DNA of 64,000 nt from positions 17,864,623-17,928,622 of the forward strand of contig NC_133778.1 of assembly GCF_003597395.2 (NCBI RefSeq). Direction: 5' to 3'. This document shows positions 47,238-57,552 of this stretch, one piece after another (positions within the stretch are counted from its first letter, which is position 1; each line of letters begins with the position of its first letter). The translations under genes and the position numbers were made by a program. This DNA is from Chelonoidis abingdonii (lineage: Eukaryota > Chordata > Testudines > Testudinidae). Below the pieces are notes generated by a model, which made no database searches, was not told where the DNA came from, and saw nothing but the letters and a program-made list of their open reading frames with translations.

Positions 47238-47407
47238 TAATGCAAAAAGAATAAATGGACCACAAAATCAGACATCCAAAAAGTCATAACATCTCAAAAA
47301 CCAGTCAGAGCAAGCATTCAACACTCTCTGGTCACTTCAATTACATACCTAAAAGTCGCAATACTCCAAACAAAAATTACTGCAAAAATAGGACTCCAAT
47401 GTAGAAC
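47238..47407 (+). mobile_element. Penelope-like element, segment 1 (end of GIY-YIG endonuclease domain)
   Basis: The plus strand reads aaaagaataaatgga (KRINGH-like, here KRINGPQ), then a KSHNI-like stretch, aagcattcaacactctctgg (FNTLSGH-like) and acctaaaagtcgcaatact. I recognise this as the conserved end of the GIY-YIG endonuclease of turtle Penelope elements. The element is truncated at its 5' side (RT absent) and is interrupted by the DIRS insertion at 47408. Confidence 0.75.
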
Positions 47408-47640
47408 AGACGATTACTCACCTTTGTACTGTTGTTCTTCGAGATTGTTGCTCATATCTCATTCCAAGTCAGGTGTGCGCGCGCCGCGTGGCATGTTTCG
47501 TCGGAAGAATTTTCCCCTAGCAACACCCGGCGGGTCGGCAGGCGCCCCTGCTGGCGTGGGCGCCCCTTCGCGGCACCGCATATATACCCCTGCCGACCCG
47601 CCGCTCCTCAGTTCTTCTTGCCGGCTACTCCGACAGTGGG
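47408..47640 (-). repeat. DIRS 3' inverted terminal repeat
   Basis: 47449-47623 is an inverted copy of the outer 5' repeat (ggtgtgcgcgcgccgcg, ttcgtcggaagaattttccc, tatatacccctgccgaccc), preceded by a tip unique to this end (gacgattactcacctttgta, ctgttgttcttcgaga). Confidence 0.88.
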
Positions 47641-47677
47641 AAGGAGGGCGGTGTGTGGAATGGATTATGGAGCAACA

Positions 47678-47766
47678 CATCTCGAAGAACAACAGTTACA
47701 AAGGTGAGTAACCGTCTTTCTTCTTCTTCGAGTGCTTGCTCATATCCATTTCCAAGTAGGTGAATC
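47678..47766 (-). repeat. DIRS internal complementary region
   Basis: The first part (acatctcgaagaacaacagt, tacaaaggtgagtaaccgtc) is the complement of the element's 3' tip (47408-47450). It runs straight into cttcttcttcgagtgcttgc, tcatatccatttccaagtag, which is the complement of the 5' tip (53520-53562). So it joins both ends back to back, as the DIRS circular-replication model requires. Confidence 0.88.
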
Positions 47767-48049
47767 CCAAGCCTTACCTAAGGCGGTGGGGTCGGAGTTG
47801 GAGACTGTCGAATGCAGAACAGCCAAGCCAAGAGCCGCATCATCCCGGGACTGCTGTACCAAGGCGTAATGGGCAGAAAAAGGTGTGCACTGACGACCAC
47901 GTGGCTGCACGACAATATGTCTTGTATAGGCACACGGGCTAGGGAAGGCAATCCGAGGAAGCTTGCGCCCTCGTAGGAAATGTGAGCAGTTTAACTCGTC
48001 CTGGAGAAGTGTGAGCCAAGGCATAGCATGTTTTAATGCAGGCCGTCAC

Positions 48050-48760
48050 CCAGGATGAGATTGTTTGCGATGAGACAGGGTGACCCTTTCATCCTGTCTT
48101 TGCAACGGCAACGAATAGTTGGGAGGTCTTTCGGAAGGGTCGGGTGCGGTCAATGTAGAAACGCCAGCGCCTACGAACATCGAGTGAATGCAAGCTCTTG
48201 CTCTCTGCGAGATGCAATGAGGTTTTACGGATATAAACACTGGAAGGAAAATGTCTTGGTTTCAGGTGGAATGGGGAGACCACCTTGGGCAGGAAGGCCG
48301 GATGCGGACGGAGTTGTACCTGTCTTTATGGATATTGTGTATGGCGGGTCCGCTACCAGAGCGCGAAGCTCCGAGACTCTCCTGGCCGATGTAATGGCAC
48401 AAGGAACGCCACCTTCCACGATAGGTACAGGAGAGAGCAGGTTGCCAAGGGTTCGAAAGGAGGGGCCATTAGTTTCGAGAGAACCAGATTGAGGTCCCAG
48501 GAGGGGGCGGGACAAGCGGACCTGGGGATACAGGCGCTCCAGGCCCTTGAGGAACCTCGAGACCAATCAGGTGAGAGAAGGCGGAGGAAGAGCCTTCTCC
48601 TGGATGGAATGAAGAAATGGCAGCTAGGTGAACGCGGAGGGATGAGAGCGCGAGGCCTTGTTGTTTAAGGTGCCATAGATATTCCAGATCACTTGGATGG
48701 GAACCTGAGCCGGTGACATTCTTGTGACTGACACCAGCAGGAAAACCTCTTTCCATTTTG
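48050..48760 (-). pseudogene. DIRS tyrosine recombinase remnant, C-terminus not found
   Basis: Minus-strand blocks: YLWHLKQQGLALSSLRVHLA (near 48690), FLKGLERLYP (near 48555), AITSARRVSELRALVADPPY (near 48390, containing the first catalytic Arg of the family), then VSPFHLKPRHFPSS and SLDVRRRWRFYIDRTRPFRK (near 48170-48110). The element would use this enzyme to insert its DNA circle. I cannot find the later HxxR and Tyr motifs; the text passes to non-coding sequence near 48050, so the catalytic end seems deleted in addition to the frameshifts. Confidence 0.85.
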
Positions 48761-49029
48761 TCCAGGGTAGGTAGCCCTGGTTGCAGGTTTCCTACTTCCC
48801 AAGAGCACCTGCTGCACTGGGGTGGAAACAGCGCAGCTGCGCAGAGCTCAGCCAGCCAGGAGCCACGCCGTCAGGTGGAGGGACCGGAGGTCGGGATGGA
48901 GAAGCTGCCATGGTCTTGTGATATCAAGTCCTGATGGGACCGGCAGGGGAACCGGACTGGCTATGGACAGGTCCAAACAGCGTGGAGTACCAGTGCTGGC
49001 GAGGCCACGCTGGGGCGATGAGAATTAGC

Positions 49030-49660
49030 CGGCCTTGTCCCTGCGTAACTTCACAAGGACCCTGTGCACCAACGGGAATGGTACGGGAAGGCATATAGGA
49101 GCTGGGTTCGACCAGGGTAGGAGGAATGCGTCCGAGAGAGAGCCGCCGACGAGACCTGCGGAAGGAGCAGAACATGGGGCCACTTCCGTTTGGTGCGGGA
49201 GGCGAAGAGGTCGATTTGGGAAAATCCCCACCGCTGGAAAGAGATGGACTATGTCCGGACGAAGGGACCACTCGTGGGCTAGAAAGGACCTGCTGAGCCG
49301 GTCTGCCAACACGTTCTTCTGGACTCCTGGAAGAAACCCGAGGCTGCAAGATCCATGCGTGGGTTATACAAACTTCCCACAGTGTCATCGCCTCCTGACA
49401 AAGAGGGAGCGAGCGGCGTCCCCCTGCTTGTTTAATAGTACCATCGCGGTGGTGTTGTCCGTGAGCACTAAGACAGAACGGCTCCGCAGGTGAGGAAGAA
49501 ACGCCTGGCAGGCGAGGCGGATGGCTCTCAGCTCCCTGATGTTTATGTGCAGCGACAGCTCCCGAGCGGACCAGAGGCCCTGTGTTCGACGAGACCCCAT
49601 ACCCCAATGTGAGCTCCCCAGCCCAGAGAGGATGCGTCTGTTGTTAACGAAATGGACGGC
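49030..49660 (-). pseudogene. DIRS RNase H and downstream domain remnant
   Basis: LTTDASSLGWGAHIGVW (near 49644) carries the first acidic residue. After a shift, LHINIRELRAIRLACQAF and VLVLTDNTTAMVLLNKQG (49555-49430) carry the E and D of the RNase H fold. Then a LCQEAMTLWEVCI block, MLADRLSRSF (49312) and HEWSLRPDIVHLFP follow. This order is the usual DIRS pol arrangement between RT and the recombinase. Broken by shifts but with the catalytic acids visible. Confidence 0.85.
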
Positions 49661-49999
49661 TGTCTGGGGTGGAACGGTAAACCCGCACACACCAGGGCGG
49701 GATTTTTGCCACATCGGAGGGAGTGTAGGACGCTCTTCTGTGAGTGTGACACAACGATGTCCATGCTGTCCCTGCGTGGACGGTAAACCGAAGCTAACCA
49801 TATCTGCAGCGAGGGCGCAGGCGGAGTTTTGCGTACTTGGGTGACAACAGTACACGCGCCATGTGGCCTAAGAGGCTGAGACAGACCCTGGCCGAGGTCG
49901 TGGGGAAGGCTAGCAGGCTGTCTATGATAGAGAGTAGTGCCTGGAAACGGCTGGGTGGAAGTGAGGCTGTCGCGACCGTAGAGTCAAGACGGCCCCGAT

Positions 50000-50520
50000 G
50001 AATTCTATCTCTGAGATGGTACGAGGATGGACTTGTCGAAATTTATCAGGAGCCCTATGAGATTCGAAAGGTTCCTGATAACTGTTATGTGCGCGGCGAC
50101 CTGAGCTTGGAGAGACGCGCGAACCAGCCAGTCGTCCAGGTAAGGGAAGACACATATCCCCTGGCGACGGAGGCAAGCGGCCACTACTGCCATACATTTC
50201 GTGAAGACTCGTGGGCAGAGGAACAGCCGAATGGCAGGACTGTGAATTGAAAGTGCCGGTCCCGCACCACAAGCGGAGAAAGCGTCTGTGAGGCGGGTAG
50301 ATCGAAAACATGAAAGTACGCGTCCTTCATGTCGAGAGCAGCGGAACCAGTCTCCGGATCCAGGGAGGGATGATAGACCCCAAGGACACCATGCGGAATC
50401 TTAAACTTCCTTACGAAGGCGTTGAGTCCGCGGAGGTCTAGGATGGGTCGGAGACGCTCCTTCGACTTGGGGATTAAAAAAAGCGGGAGTAAAACCCCGG
50501 CCTCTGAGGTCGTGAGGCAC
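50000..50520 (-). pseudogene. DIRS reverse transcriptase remnant
   Basis: Minus-strand frames read GFYSRFFLIPKSKERLRPIL (near 50500-50450), then FKIPHGVLGVYHPSLDPETG, a KDAYFHV block (near 50310), and the catalytic FPYLDDWLVRASLQ (YLDD at 50142-50131), followed by LSNLIGLLINFDKS. The YLDDWL form is typical of DIRS RT. Several single-base shifts separate the blocks. In a live copy it would copy the element's RNA into circular DNA. Confidence 0.88.
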
Positions 50521-50799
50521 CTCTTCTATCGCTCCGAGTTCGAGAAGCGTGAGGACTCCTGCCAAAGGAGATGCTCGTGAGAGGGGTCACCCCTGAAGAG
50601 GGACGGGAGGGTGGGTGTGGAGGGTGGAGGCGAAATAAACTGTAGATGGTATCCAAACTCTACGTGCGCAAAACCCATCGGTCTGAAGTTATCGGGTCCA
50701 CGCCTGGGAGGAAGGAGAAAGGCGGTTGGAAAAAAAGAAAAGGAGTCCGGGGAAGGACTGGTGCTCTGCTCTCTGGCATGCACCTTCAAAAGTTCTGCT

Positions 50800-53169
50800 T
50801 CGGTCCCGCCGGTGGTTTGGCAGTACCGTTGTTTTGCCCCCCCTGGGAACCGGACTGGCGTCGTCGGTTCACCCGTCCCCGCCTTCTGTTGAAGTCTTGG
50901 CGGGGCGTGGTGGGGGAAAGGGCGCTGAGGTTGCTGCCAGAAAGGATCCTCCGCTGGTCTGCGGTGTGTGCATGCCCAGGGAGCGCATTATTATGCGGTT
51001 ATCTTTAAGGCTTTTGCAGCCTTGGGTCCGTCTTCTCTGAGAAGAGGCCCTGCCCTTCAAACGGGAGGTCTTTGTATAGCGTATGCTGCAGCTCCGGAGG
51101 TAAGCCGGAGACTTGCAACCAGGAAATCCGTCTCATGGTAACTCCCGACGCGATGGTTCTAGCCGCTGAGTCCGGCGTCGAGCGCAGCCTGTAAGCTGTC
51201 CTTGAGATCTTTTGCCCCTCTTCTAAGAGACTTTTGAACTCAGGGCGGGAGTCTACCGGGATCAGTTCATAGTAACCTTGTCCATGGTCTGCCAGGTATT
51301 AAAACGTACCTGCCTAGTAGTGCTTGTTGTTTGCACACGTAACTGTAGACCCCTGTCGGAGTATCTTACGGCCCAGCAGGTCCATACGTTTAGCCTCCGC
51401 GATTTTGGGGCGGGGGCTGGCTGGCCATGACGCTCCCTCTCGTTCACGGATTGGACGACCAGAGAGCATGGAGGAGGATGGGTGTACAGGTAGTCGTACC
51501 CTTAGAGGGGTACCATGTACTTTCTCTCTCACGCCTCTGGCCGTCGGAGGGATCGATGCCGGAGACTGCCAAATAGACTCCGCTTTGGCCTGAATAGTGC
51601 GTATGAAGGGCAAGGCGACCCTCGCGCAGTGGTGTCGATGGAGAGAAGATGTCCACTACAGAGATCCTCACCTCTGGCACTCTCCTCTGCCTGTAGGTTG
51701 TAATGCTCAAACGCCGCACTGCTGCGGAGCAGATCTGACTGAGCGCGAAGGTCAATAGGCGGCGTCTGGGCCAGAGGTCGAAGTGCCCGCCACTGCCTCA
51801 TCGGGAGGAGGAGGAGGAGGAGAGACGAATAAGGGACCGGGGGCTCCTCTGCAGGTTGTTGTTTCAGAGATGGCTCGATTTCGGGCTGTGCCTGGGTCCT
51901 GTGACTCTGAGGCAATCTCGGTTCCCGGAGGAGGCGCTGATGGTGGCTTCTGGCACCCGAGCTCGTAACAGTAGATCTCGACGTCGGGAGAGGATCGCCT
52001 TGGGCTTGATGGTACGCCCAAGGCGTCCAGAACTGGGACCTGCTGGGGCTGTTCGGATCTTGGACCACATTCCCATAAGCACGCTGTCTGGCCGCGAGGA
52101 GCCTGAAGGGTGTCTAGAAGGCCAAGGCGGGGCAGACAGGCTGTATGACTGGTTGCCGAGTGACAGTTGGTGCCGGGGAACGGTGCCGGGAGTCGAACCG
52201 GTGCCGAGATCGGGACCGGGGACCTACGACCAGCGCGGTGCGGAGGGTCGACCGGGATCTTTGGGAGGGTGCGCCGACGGGTACGATGGACTCCGTCGGT
52301 CGAGCGGTGCGGAGAGCCAGAGCGACGATTGCCGAGCGTCGGTCTGTAGATCGGGACCTGGACCGGTGCCGCGAGTACGACCGGCGCCGAGAGTAGGATC
52401 GGTGCTGGGACTGCCGAGCGGCGTCGAGATGGCGAACGACGGCGTGAGCGGGATCGGTGCCGAGATCTCTCGATCGGGACGGGCGCCTGTTTGTGCTCCC
52501 AGAGATGGAGGTTGGAGCATAGCTGGCTTTCCCAGAGATGGAAGAGCCCGCACCGGCGGTGCCGGGGCTGAGGCAGGGAAGGCTCAGTGAGCGCTATCAG
52601 GTCCCTCGCCGTTGTGAAGGTTTCCGGCGTGGTCGGGATCGTGAGCTCGACCACGGCACGTGCCGGGGAGCTATCAAGCACGGACTCGACGGCCCTTGTC
52701 TGGCCGGAGTCGACGGTACGGGAAGCACCGGTGCCGGGCAGATGGCGGCGCCTGCCGGCACGGCTTTCCAGGCTCGGACTGCGGTTCCGGAGAGTTGCGA
52801 CCGCAGGAGCCTTCGCCTTCTTCGGCCGAGGTGAAAGTGAGCGCCGCCGGGCTGGCTGCTGAGATGGAGACTTATGGTGCCGCGGTGCTGTGGCGGTACC
52901 GCTCGTCCCGGTGCCTGAAGAAGACGGTCATTTTCGGTGCGGACTGCGGTGCGGTCGGTGCCCGGAACTGCGGGTCAGGGCGGCCTCCATAAGGAGCTGC
53001 TTAAACGGAGTCCCGCTCCTTTTTTCCGCGATTTGAAGGACTTGCAGATCGGCACTTCTCTCCGTCAGATGGATTCCCCCAGGCACTTGAGGCAACGATC
53101 GTGGGGGTCTCCACGTTGCATCGGCCGACGACAGGCCGAGCACTGCTTGAAGCCGGGAGAGCCAGGCAT
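50800..53169 (-). pseudogene. DIRS gag-like ORF1 remnant
   Basis: The likely start ATG at 53169 opens MPGSPGFKQCSACRRPMQRG and continues DPHDRCLKCLGE. This gives a CxxC..HxxCxxC cluster that resembles a zinc knuckle, followed after a G-run by a premature stop (about 35 codons in). The following frames are offset. An Arg/Ser-rich segment (RSRHRSRSRRRSPSRRRS, about 52465-52415) and a proline-rich segment lie in the 309-codon open frame 52681-51752. Further down, IWQSPASIPPTARGV (near 51560) and AKRMDLLGRK (near 51380) recall conserved DIRS gag blocks. Probably the structural/RNA-binding protein of the element; inactive here. Confidence 0.7.
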
Positions 53170-53284
53170 GAGCCGGGTCCCGGAGCGGGCGAGGAGGAAG
53201 TATACCTCAGCCCACTAACTATATACAACTATGTTTAACAACTATACTTAAAACTATTAACTATTAACAACTACTTAACAAACA

Positions 53285-53562
53285 CTAACTAACTAGGAAC
53301 TAGGTAGAACGGGTGAAACGCTAGGGATGTGGAGGTCAACAAAGCGCACTCCACGTTCCAACGACTGACACGCGGCTAAGAAGGAACTGAGGAGCGACGG
53401 GTCGGCAGGGGTATATATGCGGTGCCGCAAGAGCGCCACGCCAGGGGGCGCTGCTCGCCGACCCGCGGGTGTTGCTAGGGGAAATTCTTCCGACGAACGT
53501 GCACGCGGCGCGCGCACACCTACTTGGAATGGATATGAGCAAGCACTCGATGAAGAAACGGC
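53285..53562 (-). repeat. DIRS 5' inverted terminal repeat and leader
   Basis: Complement of 46293-46580 and, for its outer 175 bp, of 47449-47623. It carries the GC-rich gcgcgcgc block, the tcttccgacgaacgtgcacg block (plus-strand reading) and a TATA-like element. Confidence 0.9.
53409..53420 (-). promoter_or_regulatory. TATA-like box in the DIRS terminal repeat
   Basis: The minus strand reads GCATATATACCCC in a strongly GC-rich setting. The same motif is kept in the other two copies (about 46425 and 47578). Placed upstream of the leader and gag start, it is a plausible promoter element for the retrotransposon; inferred from position only. Confidence 0.5.
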
Positions 53563-53945
53563 AGAATTGGAATTAATTAATTTGCAAACAGGACACCATT
53601 AAATTAAGCTTGAATAAAGACTGGGAGTGGATGGGTCATTACACAAAGTAAAAACTATTTCCCCATGCTATTTCCCCCCTTACTGTTACTCACAGCTTCT
53701 TGTAAACGGTTGGAAATGGGCCATCCTGATTATTACTACAAAAGTTCTTTTTCTCCTGCTAAAAATAGCCCACCTTAATTTATTAGTCTTGTTATAGTTG
53801 GTATGGCAACACCTATTTTTTCATGTTCTCTGTGTATATACATCTTCCTACTGTATTTTCCACTGCATGCATTCGATGAAGTGGGTTTTAGCCCACGAAA
53901 GCTTATGCTCAAATAAATCTGTTAGTCTCTAAGGTACCATAAGTA
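53563..53945 (+). mobile_element. Penelope-like element, segment 2 (C-terminus and 3' tail)
   Basis: Continues segment 1: an ETAELELI reading (near 53558-53581), a 4-bp ttaa duplication that shifts frame, then GLNKDWEWMGHYTK-like text in pieces. The tail includes gggccatcctgattattact and ggtatggcaacacctatttt. The last 70 bp (53876-53945: gatgaagtgggttttagccc, acgaaagcttatgctcaaat, gttagtctctaaggtacca) resemble the complement of the turtle SINE body. Confidence 0.75.
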
Positions 53946-53949
53946 CTCC

Positions 53950-54060
53950 TTAATCCATTTAATGTGTGCCGTGTTGATTTTGTGTTCTTCTAATTTATCA
54001 AGTCAAACGTCTTACCAGAAGTATATTATACCAATGCTATTACCTTTAGTCAATATATAT
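53950..54060 (-). mobile_element. Nested CR1, segment 3
   Basis: The plus strand reads taatccatttaatgtgtgcc, gtgttgattttgtgttcttc, atcaagtcaaacgtcttacc and ctattacctttagtcaa. This is exactly the part of the CR1 consensus that should follow segment 2 (which breaks near gagttaattcct), so everything between was inserted later. Confidence 0.8.
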
Positions 54061-54615
54061 AAACACACATAAATACACAGTTTACTGCAGTGGTGTTCCA
54101 GACTGAGAAAGTGGGACTTTCCTCTTGCAAACTCAATCTGAAGAGAAATAAGGGCCATTTCACTCACCTCATTTTCAGTTTCTGGATCGCCACTCTAATA
54201 GTCAAATAATTTACACCAAACCAGGGGGGGAAGTATTGAGAAGAATCTATTTTATTTTATATAAGTTAAACTTTTAGGCCACAAACAAATGCTCAGATAA
54301 GTCATTCTCTGGGTAGAAAGGATCAAACTAAAACTGTGAAAATAATTACCTTTAAGAGAGACTTCCAGAGTCATGCATTAACCATATGAAACCTATTTAC
54401 AGAACTCCCTGTAATCCAGGGCACAAAAACCACAAAGGTCTGCAATTAAATTTCCAGGCACAAAAGATAATCCATAACTGTGCAATGCAAAGAAAAGCTT
54501 TGGTGTGATTTTCTATACACACACAAAGTTTAAATATTTAGTCTTTGGTTTGTGCTAGCTGTTGCATTCTGCTATCATTATGAGGGAATCTATGATTTGC
54601 AGCCACTACAAAGTA
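54061..54615. other. No feature recognised
   Basis: A/T-rich, nothing supported. Confidence 0.5.
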
Positions 54616-54965
54616 GAGCTGGTCAGAAAAATTTTGATGAAACACAGTTTCGTCTGAATTTGCTGATTTGGCAGCATGAAAACCTTCCTGGAGACAGCCT
54701 GATTTTGCCAGTGTTCCAATGGAACACAGACAGATGAAACACTGCCTGGTTTCAGGCCAGCTCATCACCTCAGCAGCCTGCCTTGGTCTGCAGCAGTCCA
54801 CACGGCCGGGGATCCTAGGGCTTTCAGGGGCAGCTCACCATGTGGACTGCGCTGCAGCTATGGCTCTATTTCCCTTTGCTGACAATTTCAAAATTGTGGG
54901 AGTTTGTTTCTAATCAGAACAAAACCAAATTCTGAAATATCAAAAACCTCTGGAAATGGAGCTCC
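54616..54965. mobile_element. MITE with AGAGCTGGT ends
   Basis: The left end agagctggtcagaaaaattt, with ttgatgaaaca and cagtttcgtctgaa inside, and a right end with aaacctctggaaatggagct form imperfect inverted termini. Same family as 60317-60777. Confidence 0.55.
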
Positions 54966-55011
54966 ACTACACAGACCACTGGGTTTAAATTACAAATACC
55001 ATCTTTTTATA

Positions 55012-55050
55012 ACGCGCGCGCACACACACACGCTCTCTCTGTCTCTCTCC
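55012..55050 (+). repeat. Compound (CG)n(CA)n(CT)n simple repeat
   Basis: cgcgcgcgcacacacacaca followed by cgctctctctgtctctctcc. The alternating purine/pyrimidine tract could adopt Z-DNA. Confidence 0.9.
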
Positions 55051-57399
55051 AAGGATCTTAGGATAACTTGGTAATGATAAACAGTGCTGCATATAGCAGC
55101 TTAAAGACTTTTCACTGTAAATCTTTCTTCAGCTATTTCAGTGTTGTAGAAAGATATCTGCTGTATAGAGTCTGTTTTTTCTCAGTTAACTATGATTGTG
55201 CCTCCTGAACAACCACATACACATCTGGAACGTAGGCAGATTGACACAAAGCATTTGGAAATCTTTCCTATCTAGCTATGTATGCAAAGTGGAAGCCATC
55301 GTGAAATTCCCTAAATGAAGAATTTAGATCACAAGTAGGTTATTTTAAGAAACGGGAAAACACAGGTTTTAGATTGAAAAATATCTTGCAAGTTTAAATG
55401 TAAGGATGTGACCAGTGGCTCCTTAGTACACACTAGTAAAATAGCTGAGGAACACGTCTGAGAATAGAATCGTTATCTTCAGTTTCCAAGGTGAATGCCA
55501 GCACCTTTGACTAAAGGAGTAACAACTAACTTGGGGTAGCAGAAGCCTTGATTGAAACCATTATGTTTCACTCACTCACTGTGGCTGATCATGCCTACGA
55601 GGACTTCCTTCATTATATATGAGTGTAGGAGATAAAAAGAATACAAATCTCTAGGATAGTCAGGTCAGAGTACATGCACAGTAGTGACACATTTTCCTCT
55701 ATGAAGGCAGAAATTTCCAGACATGACAGATGTGTGAAGTTCTCTTTTCAGGAGAAAAAAAGTGCTGTTAGAGCTCTAGCTAACCTTTTCAGCAATTCTA
55801 AATTCACAGTACAAGTGTGGAATCTTGTCTGGGAAAAAGCTGATCTCTTGCTTCTTGCCTTGAAGTTACTAGGTGCTTTAAGTAACATTACAAAACTTCT
55901 AAGAGGGCAGAATGGATGAAACAACACAGAAGGAACTAAAGAAAACCAAATCAGAACAAAACATGGCAACATTTGTTTTGTTTTTTAAATCCAAACAAGT
56001 TTATAACACAGTGTTATGTTGCTCAGTGTAATCAAGTGCTCTAATAATGTGAAAAATCTTTCTTTATGAGATACAACAGAACACAGGAGAAGATTGCTTC
56101 TGAATGGCTACTCCAAAAAGTCTAATCAAAGACATTTGTCAGCCTTATCAAATGCAGATGCATGGACTTAGGGGCTGGAGAGCATCTCTTGTAAAGAAAA
56201 AGACTGACAATAAAATTAGGGTGGATTCAAGTACCTTAAAACCTAATTCAGCTCCTCATCATACAAAATCCTAAACATACCCGAGTGCTCTTAAAGTCCA
56301 GACACAAAATAATGTTCAACACATCTGTCTCTGATGTACTTTCAACTTAAACCCAAGTTTTTAATAACCAAACCAGATCACTGCTCTCTATTACTACAGC
56401 AATGAGTACACAGTATTGAGAAGAGAAAAAACATTTAGAACCTGAAGAGGATCCAGCTGTATTTTACCTACACAGAAACAACCAACTTTGAGAGCTGACT
56501 GCCAGTACCTCCAGAATACTAGTATTGTGTAATTACTCAGTATGTTGTAAAGGGCTCAAAAGGCACCATGTTTAACTCTTTATGAAGAAAAGCAGTCCTT
56601 TTACCTTTTCTTTTAAAAAGAAAAAAAAACAACTTTTTTTCCTGACTAACCCATATCATAAGCAGCATTTAATTTTGAATTATTTGCAAAATGTCATGCA
56701 CAGCAATTTGGTGGACTACATTTATCCAAAATTCTCATTGGGTAATTTAATCACATTTCTCTGAAAAAAAATGTTAAAAACAAAAGATCCTAAATTAAAA
56801 TCAAAATATTAATTTATCACACTGTAATGCACTCCCCACCATTTGATGGTATTTTGCAGCTGTTTTGTATATATAATTTAAGGGACAGTATCCCAAGGTG
56901 AAGGTTTTATTTAGAGCAATTTTTCAAAACTTATGAGAAACATTTTTCTGAATGTTAAAATAAAATAAAAACTGTTTTTATAATTAGATCCAAACAGCCT
57001 TGCAGAAGCTTAGATATTGTGGCATTGTGGTAAAGCATAGGGAATAGGAAGTGAAATTGACTCATCAATTCTCAATGTCCCAAATGAGTGAAATGGACAA
57101 AATGAAAAACACATCATAGAAGGTAAACAGCGGACAGGATTTTTAAAGTTCTTTCAGTGTTAAGCTAAGGTATGTTTAGAAACCAAGACACACAGATTTA
57201 TTTTTTAAAACCTATTTTTTTTAAACATCAGTGCTACTTTTAAGAGATATGACAATAAAATTGTTTAACATACTCCATCTAATTTCCGAAATTTGCATAC
57301 TATGACAGGACCATGACCGGTCAGTTAATATAATCGATGACTCAGTATATAGCCAGGAATTTATGAGTTCTTAGATTGGTTGTGCTCTTAAGTCACTGC
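55051..57399. other. No gene recognised
   Basis: Mostly unique A/T-rich sequence; open frames of 60-81 codons have no motif. Confidence 0.5.
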
Positions 57400-57552
57400 C
57401 TGAACTTTTGACAACTCACCTGACCTCTACTGGCCCTGCCTAATTTATTTATCAAATGGTGATAACAATGATTATTTACTGCCTGGGATCTTGTAGTGAT
57501 TAATTAATGCTTATAAAGTGCTATACAGTTGTAGTTTATTATTATTATTAAC
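57400..57552 (+). repeat. L2/MIR-type repeat end
   Basis: caaatggtgataacaatgat, then tagtgattaattaatgctta, taaagtgctatacagttgta and a ttattattattatta tail, the familiar AAAGCGCTATA..TTATTATTA ending. Confidence 0.55.

Larger units (their letters stand above)
47408..53562 (-). mobile_element. DIRS-type tyrosine-recombinase retrotransposon, near full length, degenerate
   Basis: About 6.15 kb on the minus strand with 5' inverted terminal repeat, gag-like region, RT, RNase H, tyrosine-recombinase remnant, internal complementary region and 3' inverted terminal repeat. That order and the inverted rather than direct terminal repeats are diagnostic of DIRS. No target-site duplication is seen; DIRS elements integrate a circular intermediate with a tyrosine recombinase, so none is expected. 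GC and CpG content are far above the rest of the window. All frames are broken, mainly by single-base shifts. Confidence 0.9.

Noticed and set aside
46915..47289. 124-codon open frame on the plus strand
   Set aside because: Most of it is antisense CR1 and only the last 20 or so codons are Penelope; it crosses an insertion junction and has no gene identity.
48055..49607. Large plus-strand frames and an off-phase 227-codon minus-strand frame in the DIRS pol region
   Set aside because: Shadows of the broken recombinase/RNase H frames, whose conserved blocks read in other phases.
51856..52590. 244-codon open frame on the plus strand
   Set aside because: It is antisense to the DIRS gag region. 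High GC removes stop codons in several phases; the minus-strand reading has the recognisable Arg/Ser-rich and gag blocks.
46300..53550. CpG island or gene promoter region
   Set aside because: The CpG density is explained by the DIRS element; no first exon or non-element sequence is present in it.
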